Shown piece by piece: positions 15,015 through 22,320 of a DNA stretch of 30,345 nucleotides (positions are counted from its first letter, which is position 1; each line of letters opens with the position of its first letter). The stretch is from Firmicutes bacterium CAG:882 (GTDB lineage Bacteria; Bacillota; Clostridia; Lachnospirales; Lachnospiraceae), in NCBI GenBank assembly GCA_000435595.1, contig FR895417.1, positions 1 to 30,345 of the forward strand, read 5' to 3'. The notes beneath the pieces were generated by a model. The model was not told the origin of the DNA, made no database searches, and was given only the letters and a program-made list of their open reading frames with translations. Position numbers and translations under genes: made by a program.

Positions 15015-16116
15015 ATTTATCCTCCAGTCCGAATAATGCTTCGCGCTCATTTTTTAACCCGTCGGGACACACCGTAACCTTCGTCGGCACGTCAAGAAGC
15101 GCATCCTTCGGAAAATGCTCAAGCCCTGCCGTATTTTTTGCAATAAATCCTGCAAAAAGGTACGAGCCGAAGCGGTTCTGATGCGTGTCGTCAAACCCAC
15201 CGAACTTTCCGCTCTCTCTTCTCTCGTTGTAATCCACAGGCCAGCTTCCCGGCTTTCCCATTCTCACTCCGCCGATAAGCACGCCGTCCTCGTCGGTGAT
15301 GCTCTGCAGATAAGTTGCCTTGTCATAGCCAAGATACTCAAATACGCTTCTGCTGTAGCCGAACAGATCAATCACAGGGACATCAAGCTCCTTTGCGAGC
15401 TGCCACACCGCCCTGATTCTCGGAAATGCCCCGAATGCATCCCTGTTCCCATGATGTCCTGCAAAAGGAATAATCCTTCCGTCCTCCATCTTCAGTCTGC
15501 TCGTCGGTGTCACAAGCACGGGATATGCACCCTTGTATCTGACCGCATCCACATAGAACTTGAGATACCCCTTGTAGGTCGCACCGCAGTCATACGAATA
15601 GTGCAGGCTTGCGTAGCGCGGCATGAGCTCCATGCCTTTTTTAATAAGAGCGGGAATCTCATCCTCCGCAATACCGGACTCTCTCATAAGCTTCGGGTAG
15701 CTCTCAGGCATTACCTTATTAGATACTTTCATATACTCCTTCGGCTCAACCGTAGGATATATTCCGTTCTCATCCGGCTCACCGAGCGGCGTCATTCTGT
15801 CAAAGAGGTTCACCTTCTCCCGGCTGTCATCATCATTATGCCCAAACTCGATAAAAACAAAATCTCCCGGCTTAATCTTAGGATATACAGGTCCCAGATA
15901 CGGAAAATCCGTCGTTCCGAATCTCTCATCGTCGAGAAAACGTCCCTCGTTCAGAAAGCTTCTTGTGCTCCTTCCCGCCTGCGCATAGTCACGCACAATA
16001 ACCTTTTTTTCATCATAAAAACATCCGAGATGGTCGCCCCATCCTCCCAGAATATTCTCCTCGTCACTTCCGTAAGCGGTCACGAGTGAATCGCCTATCA
16101 AATGTATTGTAACCAT
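14995..16116 (-). CDS. SGNH/GDSL hydrolase, rhamnogalacturonan acetylesterase-like (CE12 type)
   Basis: 373 aa, no signal peptide. Block I IGDSL (Ser10), block II AGRSTRSF (Gly48), block III FIEFGHND (Asn94) and block V DDTHQNRFG with the Asp-x-x-His pair are all present, spaced as in rhamnogalacturonan acetylesterases. These remove acetyl groups from pectic or other acetylated glycans; without a signal peptide it would act on imported oligosaccharides. It is longer than a minimal CE12 domain because of an inserted helical segment (~115-190). The ATG at 16116 has GGAGG 6 nt upstream and lies 1 nt past the upstream stop; it overlaps the downstream small gene by 20 bp. Confidence 0.85.
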   Translation of the reverse strand: MVTIHLIGDSLVTAYGSDEENILGGWGDHLGCFYDEKKVIVRDYAQAGRSTRSFLNEGRFLDDERFGTTDFPYLGPVYPKIKPGDFVFIEFGHNDDDSREKVNLFDRMTPLGEPDENGIYPTVEPKEYMKVSNKVMPESYPKLMRESGIAEDEIPALIKKGMELMPRYASLHYSYDCGATYKGYLKFYVDAVRYKGAYPVLVTPTSRLKMEDGRIIPFAGHHGNRDAFGAFPRIRAVWQLAKELDVPVIDLFGYSRSVFEYLGYDKATYLQSITDEDGVLIGGVRMGKPGSWPVDYNERRESGKFGGFDDTHQNRFGSYLFAGFIAKNTAGLEHFPKDALLDVPTKVTVCPDGLKNEREALFGLEDKYGSYEL

Positions 16117-16117
16117 A

Positions 16118-16645
16118 TCATTCCTCCACACTCCATTTTTCTACCTGCTCCAAGCCGTTCTCAAGCCCCTTCACGGACATATCATAGGAGAGCACCGTGA
16201 GTGCCCCCGTAAACACGAGCCTGAACTCATCATCGGCATAAAGGCTGCTGTCCCTTCCTGCCGCCTCTGCCATCACAGTCACACCGCGGATGAGCTTCTC
16301 TTTAATCCCACGCTTCACAGGCTCCTCATCCAAAATCAAAGCTATGTCGTAATCGTCCGTGTTCCCGCATCTCGCCTGACACACGGCACAGCCGGGAGAT
16401 ATATTGTACTTCTCCCCGTGAAGCCTCTCAAGCATCTGCTCCGCCGTTTTTTTGCCGCAGTGCATCTTATCATCAACGATATTTTCCTTATTATTGATTT
16501 CCCGCAGAGTGTCACACATAAGCTTAACCGTCTCATCCGTGTACGGATTATTTCCACAGGTCTTTGCGAGTCCGACGACCGCGCCGAGAACCTCCCTGTA
16601 ATGCGAATCCGTCTTTTCTATTTCAATAAAATCATATTTTTCCAT
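16118..16645 (-). CDS. Hypothetical protein with CxxCxxxC motif
   Basis: 175 aa, soluble, mostly helical. The notable feature is CAVCQARC (Cys86, Cys89, Cys93) followed by GNTDDYD, with further Cys at 30, 44 and 63, suggesting a metal or Fe-S site. I do not recognise the family. The ATG follows AAAGGA by 7 nt; a TTG one codon earlier is not needed. It heads a tight operon with the SGNH esterase (1-nt gap) and the 59-aa Cys-rich protein. Confidence 0.65.
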   Translation of the reverse strand: MEKYDFIEIEKTDSHYREVLGAVVGLAKTCGNNPYTDETVKLMCDTLREINNKENIVDDKMHCGKKTAEQMLERLHGEKYNISPGCAVCQARCGNTDDYDIALILDEEPVKRGIKEKLIRGVTVMAEAAGRDSSLYADDEFRLVFTGALTVLSYDMSVKGLENGLEQVEKWSVEE

Positions 16646-16769
16646 CAAAACATCCTTTAATCAGTTTATTTTTCGGCTCAAAAATCATTTACACTTTATT
16701 GTAGCACATTTATTTGCATAAACACAATAAAAACGCAATTTTTTACTTACATTTTATAAAAAAATAATG

Positions 16770-16775
16770 TATAAT
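16770..16775 (+). promoter_or_regulatory. -10 box of the CarD-like gene
   Basis: A perfect TATAAT, 45 nt before the ATG. An imperfect -35 CTTACA lies 18 nt upstream. Confidence 0.55.
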
Positions 16776-16820
16776 CAGATAAGTAGCTATGTGTAATTCA
16801 TACTTAAAGGATGTGGTGAA

Positions 16821-17336
16821 ATGATGACAAATTTTGAGAAATCCGATTACATCGTCTACGACAATGCCGGCGTATGTCTCATTGAAGATATCACCGCGAA
16901 GAAGTTCGATTACTGGGACAGCGAACGCCTCTGCTATGTGCTCCGTCCGATAAGCAGCTCAAGCTCCATGGTGTTCGTACCGGTAGACAATGAGAAGCTT
17001 ACTAAAAAAATGCGCCGCATTATGTCCAAGGAAGAGATTGATACTATTCTTGATAATGTACGCACAAGGTGTATTATCTGGGAGAACGACAGACGCAGGC
17101 GCATGGAGCATTTCAAGGAGATTCTCTCCGCTAAGAACCAGCAGGACATGCTTTTACTCGCAAGCTGTATATATGCCAAGAAAAAAGAATTATCGGCAAT
17201 CGGGAAGAAATTAAGCTCCTCCGATGAGATGATTCTCAAAGAGACGGAGCGTTTCGTGAATGAGGAGTTCGCATTCTCGCTCAAGCTGTCCACCGGTCAG
17301 GTAGCAGAATATATACAGGCAAAATTATATCAATAA
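16821..17336 (+). CDS. CarD-like transcriptional regulator
   Basis: 171 aa, as in CdnL/CarD proteins. Residues ~6-60 form the RNA-polymerase-interacting Tudor-like domain (DYIVYDNAGVCLIEDI, then CYVLRPI and MVFVPVDN); the remaining ~110 residues are helical (LTKKMRRIMSKEEIDTIL, ILSAKNQQDMLLLASCIYAK, DEMILKETERFVNEEFAFSL) and should contact the upstream edge of the promoter. These proteins bind the polymerase beta subunit and tune open-complex stability. The gene stands alone, divergent from the hypothetical-SGNH operon, with its own promoter and terminator. Confidence 0.9.
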   Translation: MMTNFEKSDYIVYDNAGVCLIEDITAKKFDYWDSERLCYVLRPISSSSSMVFVPVDNEKLTKKMRRIMSKEEIDTILDNVRTRCIIWENDRRRRMEHFKEILSAKNQQDMLLLASCIYAKKKELSAIGKKLSSSDEMILKETERFVNEEFAFSLKLSTGQVAEYIQAKLYQ

Positions 17337-17356
17337 CATAATTTATCCACATAACA

Positions 17357-17419
17357 AAAAGGCTGTTATCCCATGAACCTTCCTGCCCGCGCTTGAATCT
17401 CATCAGATAACAGCCTTTT
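17357..17419. terminator. Strong bidirectional terminator between carD-like and the GH88 operon
   Basis: AAAAGGCTGTTATC (17357-17370) pairs perfectly over 14 bp with GATAACAGCCTTTT (17406-17419); T-runs follow on both strands. It separates two convergent units. Confidence 0.9.
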
Positions 17420-17434
17420 ATAATTCCGTGTTAT

Positions 17435-18226
17435 TTACTTTTTTATATAACCGTAGACCTCCATCTGCGAAAGTGCAGGGAACGGTGACTCGTCGTCAGC
17501 CTTTATAAGTCTGCAGATGGTTACGGAGCTTATCTTCTTCGGCTCCATCTCAAGCACATGAGGTTTGACGCTCTTATCAAGCTTCCATTCTGTCTCGCTT
17601 CCGTCGGAGAACCTAAGCGTAACGCTTGTCCACCAGCTGTCATGCGGAAAATCAGCTCTCGTGTAGAGCACAATCTTATCCGCAGTAACCTCTCCTCCAA
17701 AGTCTATTGTCATCTCCGCATCGGGATTTCTGTTAATACCCCACGACTCATAAGGCCACTCTCCATGCGACAAGTTCGCCACAATGCCGTCGATGGCATT
17801 TCTCGCCGCAAACACCGACTCGCCCCTTGTCTCGACATTCGCGTACGCATGAGGATAACAGTGCGTATCACCATGCTGATCATACACGTTGAGAGCAAGA
17901 TTTCTGTAGCTTTTAAGTTCATCCTCCCTCGCAATCCTCGCGCAGAGATAGTGTGAACTTCCCATAAATGCCTTTGGCGAATAGCTTATCCTCTTCTCAC
18001 CGAAAGGTATATCAAATGATATGTTATCTGTTATATATACAAGCGATGCTCCGAGCGCATCATCCGCCTGAAACCACACATAGATGTTCTTCTCGCCGGT
18101 CTCAAGACTTATTCTGTCGCCCTCCTGATATTCAGCCGTATTCACCAATACAACCTCATTATCTCCGCTTGCAACAAATCTCGTCTTGCCGTTTTTGTCT
18201 ATAACCTTTATTGACAGCTCTGACAT
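17435..18226 (-). CDS. Intracellular protein with galactose-binding (discoidin-like) C-terminal domain
   Basis: 263 aa without signal peptide. Residues ~115-260 read as a galactose-binding jelly roll (NAIDG motif in FAARNAIDGIVAN, HGEWPYESWGINRN, MTIDFGGEVTADKIVLYTR, WWTSVTLRFSDGSE, FPALSQMEVYG), as in F5/8-type carbohydrate-binding modules. The N-terminal ~100 residues are a separate beta domain (VWFQADDALGASLVYITDNI). A cytosolic carbohydrate-binding protein without a catalytic domain is unusual; it may assist the co-transcribed GH88 or sense its product. It is last in the operon and overlaps the YesL-like gene by 19 bp. Confidence 0.7.
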   Translation of the reverse strand: MSELSIKVIDKNGKTRFVASGDNEVVLVNTAEYQEGDRISLETGEKNIYVWFQADDALGASLVYITDNISFDIPFGEKRISYSPKAFMGSSHYLCARIAREDELKSYRNLALNVYDQHGDTHCYPHAYANVETRGESVFAARNAIDGIVANLSHGEWPYESWGINRNPDAEMTIDFGGEVTADKIVLYTRADFPHDSWWTSVTLRFSDGSETEWKLDKSVKPHVLEMEPKKISSVTICRLIKADDESPFPALSQMEVYGYIKK

Positions 18227-18843
18227 AGCTTTTCATCCTCTTTCATGCCGTATTTGTTAAATATAGTCCTGAAAATGTACACATGCGACAGTGCTATGAC
18301 TCCAGGTGCCACTATAAAGAACGGTGCCGTCACGAACACTCCTACCGCAAACATTATCACTGTTATAAATAACATGAACAATGTCCTCCACCACTCCTTA
18401 ATTGACATCATAAAAGCCATAAATATAATCTGTCTTGTGTCTCCGGTGCACTTAGAAAGAAGTGGAAATATATACAGAACGAGCATCGCGTAGAGCACGA
18501 TAATCACCCCCGCAGCCGCCAGTATGAAGCCCGAAGCCGGATTCTGCATTCTCAGGCATATATATATGTCACACGCAAGCACAAGACCTGCAAGCAGGCA
18601 CATGAGCCATACAGGTGTTGATTTTTTGAAATTCTCCTTAAATGCCTTAAAGTATCCTCTCACAATATGACCTTCCGTGTTGTCCGCAATACGGAACATC
18701 ATATAGTAGAGTGCACATAATGATGAGCCCATCGTCACAATCGGCACGCTCGTCACTATGAACAGAAGCGACAACACGATTGTATCGGTTATTTTATTTA
18801 GAATCATCCACAACGGACTGTCTATGCTCAATATCTTACCCAT
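18208..18843 (-). CDS. YesL-like (DUF624) membrane protein
   Basis: 211 aa with about five hydrophobic spans (for example IVLSLLFIVTSVPIVTMG, LMCLLAGLVLACDIYI, FILAAAGVIIVLYAMLVLYI, LFMLFITVIMFAVGVFV). The start SIDSPLWMILNKITDTIVLS and the motif SVPIVTMGSSLCALYY are the DUF624 signature of the B. subtilis YesL family, which accompanies YesM/YesN-controlled pectin genes. The role is unknown, likely linked to uptake or sensing. AAAGGA precedes the ATG by 10 nt. It sits between GH88 and the galactose-binding protein gene. Confidence 0.9.
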   Translation of the reverse strand: MGKILSIDSPLWMILNKITDTIVLSLLFIVTSVPIVTMGSSLCALYYMMFRIADNTEGHIVRGYFKAFKENFKKSTPVWLMCLLAGLVLACDIYICLRMQNPASGFILAAAGVIIVLYAMLVLYIFPLLSKCTGDTRQIIFMAFMMSIKEWWRTLFMLFITVIMFAVGVFVTAPFFIVAPGVIALSHVYIFRTIFNKYGMKEDEKLCQSCQ

Positions 18844-18883
18844 GGCATCCGAATCCTTTCATAAAATATTATTTCCTGCAGCT

Positions 18884-20089
18884 TTACCAGTACTGCTTCC
18901 AATCCTTCAAAAGTCTTGTGAGTGCCTCCATATAGAAGTAATCACCCCAGATATTACACTCATCAACACCATAGTGATTACAGGTGTTGTACGGCGAATG
19001 ATTGGAATATGTGCTGTGAAGTACAAGACCATTCGACTCAGTAAAGCTCTTTACCGCATAGTTATCGCACACAGACTTCATAATCTTTCCGGCAATTTCT
19101 GTGTAATATGCAGCCTTCTCTTCATCAAGATATCTGCTCATCTCAAGCATACCGCAGGCTGCTATCGAAGCACTTGATGAATCCCTCGGCTGGTCATCTC
19201 CATCCGAAAATTCCAAATCCCAGTATGGAACCAAATCCTTAGGAAGATGGTCTAGGAAGTACTCCGTGACCTTCTCGAAGAGATGTATGTATTCCTCTCT
19301 TCTCGTGTACTTGTATGCGGTTGCAAGCCCGTACACACCCCACGCCTGACCTCTCGCCCAGGCAGAGCCGTCCCTGTAGCCCTGACAAGTTGCACCGTGG
19401 TCGGGAGCTCCCGTCACAGGGTTAAAGAAGAACGTGTGCCATGTGGAGTAATCCTCCCTTATGAGATTGCTGATTGCAGTGTGAATGTGCTTGTCGGCAA
19501 TCTCCCTGTATTTGTTATTGCCCGTCACATCGCTCGCCCAGTAGAGAAGCGGAAGATTGTTGAGGCAGTCGATGATGAGCCTGTAATTCTCAGGCGCATC
19601 CATAGATCCCCACGCCTGAAGGAACTCTCCTACGGGATGAAATCTCGTGATAAGCTGGTCAGCAGCCTTTATCGCAGCCTCCTTACCAACTTCGGAACCG
19701 ATAAGCTTGTAGCCCGCAACACATGACGGTGAATAGAGAAATCCCATGTCGTGATGGTCAACCTCAATCTTGTTGTCAATTCTGTATAGGAATGACTTCA
19801 TCTGAATCTCTGCTGCCGCCCTCAGCTTGTCGGCTGCACCTGCCTCGAACTTATCCGCGTTATCAAGCGCATACTCGTAAGCAAGCCATATCTCACCTGT
19901 CCAGAAGCCCGTCGTCCAGTCCACGTTCTCTGTCGGCTTGTAAAAACCGCCCTCACTGTATGCCTTCTCAAAATGCTCCGTAAACTCAGGAAGTACATGT
20001 AAAATCTGCCTTACCGCGAACTCCATGCCGCCGCGTATGTCGCCGCTGTTAATACACCTATAACTCTCAAAATACCTTTTCATGTCCAT
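18884..20089 (-). CDS. Glycoside hydrolase family 88, unsaturated glucuronyl hydrolase
   Basis: 401 aa, cytosolic alpha6/alpha6 barrel. Key motifs: TTGFWTGEIWLAYEYA (~59-74), VDHHDMGFLYSPS with the conserved Asp114, RLIIDCLNNLPLLYW with Asp174 (equivalent to the catalytic Asp149 of Bacillus UGL), and AWARGQAWGVYGLA. These favour GH88 over the related GH105. The enzyme adds water to the 4,5-double bond of unsaturated uronic acids left by polysaccharide lyases and releases the non-reducing uronate. That agrees with the heparinase II/III-type lyase gene at 27439. AGGGG lies 6 nt before the ATG at 20089; a start 18 bp upstream would contain the ribosome site. It has its own promoter. Confidence 0.92.
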   Translation of the reverse strand: MDMKRYFESYRCINSGDIRGGMEFAVRQILHVLPEFTEHFEKAYSEGGFYKPTENVDWTTGFWTGEIWLAYEYALDNADKFEAGAADKLRAAAEIQMKSFLYRIDNKIEVDHHDMGFLYSPSCVAGYKLIGSEVGKEAAIKAADQLITRFHPVGEFLQAWGSMDAPENYRLIIDCLNNLPLLYWASDVTGNNKYREIADKHIHTAISNLIREDYSTWHTFFFNPVTGAPDHGATCQGYRDGSAWARGQAWGVYGLATAYKYTRREEYIHLFEKVTEYFLDHLPKDLVPYWDLEFSDGDDQPRDSSSASIAACGMLEMSRYLDEEKAAYYTEIAGKIMKSVCDNYAVKSFTESNGLVLHSTYSNHSPYNTCNHYGVDECNIWGDYFYMEALTRLLKDWKQYW

Positions 20090-20135
20090 GAAAATCCCCT
20101 TTATCATTTAATATCATATAAGGCAACCGATATAT

Positions 20136-20164
20136 TTTATATCTCTGCCACAACCGGTTGTAAA
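20136..20164 (-). promoter_or_regulatory. Promoter with LacI-type operator before GH88
   Basis: Minus strand: TTTACA (20159-20164), a 17-nt spacer, TATAAA (20136-20141). The perfect 12-bp palindrome ACAACCGGTTGT (20150-20161), with the central CG typical of LacI/GalR-family operators, overlaps the -35 and spacer. A bound repressor would block this promoter; no LacI-family gene is in the window. The permease genes upstream can read through, so the GH88 genes could have dual control. Confidence 0.65.
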
Positions 20165-20168
20165 ATTT

Positions 20169-20284
20169 TTCTGTAGCACCTCCGGACCTTTTCGAAAGCG
20201 CCGGTGCTTATTGACTGTATTATAGTCAATCATGCACCGCTGCGTTTTCGAATGAGTGAGAACGCGTCCGGAAGTGTTACAGAA
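20169..20284. repeat. 116-bp intercistronic palindrome between permease and GH88
   Basis: Nested inverted repeats: TTCTGTA-CAC-TCCGGAC at the outside, TTCGAAA-CGC-CGGTGC in the middle and TTGACT-AGTCAA at the tip, with a few unpaired bases between. Neither strand has a T-run after it. The sequence is unrelated to elements 1-3. It may reduce transcription from the transporter genes or protect their mRNA 3' end. Confidence 0.7.
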
Positions 20285-20319
20285 TAAATTATACAATGTC
20301 TGTTTATTATATTTGTATT

Positions 20320-21168
20320 CTACCCCTTAAGTCCCGTAGATGCAACGCCTTCCACAAAGTACTTCTGCAGGCACATGAATACGATGATTACAGGAATGAG
20401 TGACAGCACCGAACCTGCCATGATAAGACCGTAATCCGATGAGTACTGGCTTATGAACATCTTAAGTCCGAGCTGGATTGTCTTTTTGCTCTCCGACTTT
20501 AAGTAGATGAGCGGTCCAAGGTAATCGTTCCATGTGTTTACAAATGTGAATATGGTTAATGTCGAGAGTGCCGGTTTCGAGAGCGGAAGCATGATGTGCG
20601 AGTATATCTGATACTCCGTCATGCCGTCGATTCGTGCCGCCTCACTCAGCTCATTCGGTATTCCCTCGTAGAACTGCTTCATCATGAACACTCCGAATGC
20701 AGAGAACGCCTGAAGACATATCATCGCAAGCAGCTTGTCGTTGAGTCCGAAGCTTCTCATCATGAGGAACTGAGGAACCATGTATACCTGCCAAGGCATT
20801 GCGATAGTTGCAATGTATGCGAGGAACAATCCGTTTCTGAACTTGAAGCGGAGCTTTGCAAATGCGTAAGCTGCGAAGCTGCTCGTAAAGAGCTGTAAAA
20901 ATGTAACTATAATTGTGAGGACTACCGTATTCTTTACGAATGTAAGCATCGGTATCTTAGTCCATATCTTAGCGTAGTTGCTCCACTTAGGATTCTTTGG
21001 AATCAGAACAAACGGATCCATCTGGAATACTTCTCTGTCCGACTTTATCGATGCCGAAAGCATCCATATAAACGGAACAGCCATTATCACAGCTATCAGT
21101 ATAAGTATCGCATAGAGTACAACCTTTTTAATTAAATTATGTTTTGACTTTGATTTTGTCTTTGCCAT
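20320..21168 (-). CDS. Carbohydrate ABC transporter permease (MalG/AraQ type)
   Basis: 282 aa, six predicted spans. The cytoplasmic EAA loop reads EAARIDGMTEYQIYSHIMLP (~189-208), the docking site for the ATPase; the C-terminus ends in YFVEGVASTGLKG as usual for this group. It forms a heterodimer with the permease encoded upstream. No ATPase gene is nearby, so a shared MsmX/MsmK-type ATPase elsewhere is expected. AAAGGAGG lies 9 nt before the ATG and overlaps the stop of the preceding permease gene. Confidence 0.93.
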   Translation of the reverse strand: MAKTKSKSKHNLIKKVVLYAILILIAVIMAVPFIWMLSASIKSDREVFQMDPFVLIPKNPKWSNYAKIWTKIPMLTFVKNTVVLTIIVTFLQLFTSSFAAYAFAKLRFKFRNGLFLAYIATIAMPWQVYMVPQFLMMRSFGLNDKLLAMICLQAFSAFGVFMMKQFYEGIPNELSEAARIDGMTEYQIYSHIMLPLSKPALSTLTIFTFVNTWNDYLGPLIYLKSESKKTIQLGLKMFISQYSSDYGLIMAGSVLSLIPVIIVFMCLQKYFVEGVASTGLKG

Positions 21169-21183
21169 ATTGTTGTTCCTCCT

Positions 21184-22236
21184 TTAGTCCGATGTCTTTT
21201 TCTGATATGCGAACTGCACTATCGTTACCAAAAGTACAATTCCGAAGAGAACCATCGCAACCGCACTTGAATATCCTAAATCCCAGTCGATGAACGCCTT
21301 CTGATAGATATAATATACAAGTACCGTGGCAGATGTCGTGAGTTCTCCCGAGCCGCCGCCTGCCAGCATGATTGCTATATCGTACACCTTGAAGCAGTTG
21401 ATTGTAAGCATAACCACCACGAAGAAGGTCGTAGACCTGAGCTGAGGCCATGTTATGTACTTGAACTTCTGCCATGTGTTGGCTCCGTCGAGTGAGCCTG
21501 CCTCATAAAGCTCTCCGGATATTCCCTGAAGTCCCGCCAGATATATTACCATGTAGTAGCCCATATATTTCCATACACTGAACAGTATCAGTGATAAAAG
21601 GACAAGTCCTCCGGAGAACCACTGCGGAAGCTTATCGAGCGGTACATTAAATACGTGATACAATATTGAATTTATAGGTCCCTTGGACGGATGGAAGAGC
21701 ATCTTCCACACGGATGTGACCGCCACAAGTGAGCCTACATAAGGGAAGAATGATAAGGTTCTGAATATCGCTCTTCCTCTAACCTTCTGATTAAGTATAA
21801 TTGCCAGCGCCAATGAAGCTATCATTGTGAGCGGCACTGTTCCGATACAATAGATAATCGTGTTTTTAAATGCTGCCTTGAAAAAGACATCGCTTCCGAG
21901 ACGTTTAAAATTCTTGAGTCCCATGAACTCAATCGCATTGCTTCCATCCCACTTAAGGAATGCAAGTGCGAATGCGAAAATAATAGGTATAAGTGTAAAT
22001 ACCGCAAATCCGATGAAGTTCGGTGCAATGAACGAATATGAAACTAAATCTCTTTTAAAATCACGGCTAAGCTTACTTCCCGATCTCTTTTTTGAGAGAG
22101 TTCTTCTCAGCTTCTCAATACGGGATAAGCATTTTTTCTCTTCTTTTTTATCTTCTATTCCGTTACAGACTCTGGCGATAAGTTCATCGAGTTCGGTCTG
22201 CATCGTGTTAATTTCCGCTATTCTCTTCTCACCCAT
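21184..22236 (-). CDS. Carbohydrate ABC transporter permease (MalF/LplB type) with coiled-coil N-terminus
   Basis: 350 aa. Residues ~1-60 are highly charged and heptad-like (TELDELIARVCNGIEDKKEE, then CLSRIEKLRRTLSKK), unusually long for this permease type. Six spans follow, starting at YSFIAPNFIGFAVFTLIPII. The EAA loop reads YEAGSLDGANTWQKFKYITW (~260-280). It pairs with the downstream permease to import an oligosaccharide delivered by the lipoprotein. The extra cytosolic N-terminus could touch the shared ATPase or another partner. Confidence 0.92.
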   Translation of the reverse strand: MGEKRIAEINTMQTELDELIARVCNGIEDKKEEKKCLSRIEKLRRTLSKKRSGSKLSRDFKRDLVSYSFIAPNFIGFAVFTLIPIIFAFALAFLKWDGSNAIEFMGLKNFKRLGSDVFFKAAFKNTIIYCIGTVPLTMIASLALAIILNQKVRGRAIFRTLSFFPYVGSLVAVTSVWKMLFHPSKGPINSILYHVFNVPLDKLPQWFSGGLVLLSLILFSVWKYMGYYMVIYLAGLQGISGELYEAGSLDGANTWQKFKYITWPQLRSTTFFVVVMLTINCFKVYDIAIMLAGGGSGELTTSATVLVYYIYQKAFIDWDLGYSSAVAMVLFGIVLLVTIVQFAYQKKTSD

Positions 22237-22267
22237 ACAATCCTCTCCTGTATTGATTCTTTAAAGA

Positions 22268-22300
22268 CGGGACTGTCACTCACAATGAGCAGCAGTCCCG
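22268..22300 (-). terminator. Attenuating hairpin between binding protein and permease genes
   Basis: CGGGACTG (22268-22275) pairs with CAGTCCCG (22293-22300). On the minus strand it is followed by TCTTTAAAG, a weak T-run. Such partial terminators or stabilisers give more binding protein than permease. Confidence 0.6.
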
Positions 22301-22320
22301 GTTAACATACAGCTTAATTT

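Noticed and set aside
15115..16089. Plus-strand open frame of 324 codons
   Set aside because: Antisense to the SGNH hydrolase, which has all catalytic blocks.
18884..20089. GH105 (unsaturated rhamnogalacturonyl hydrolase) for the GH88 gene
   Set aside because: VDHHDMGF, the IIDCLNNLPLLYW motif and WARGQAW fit GH88 better; GH105 is still the nearest alternative.
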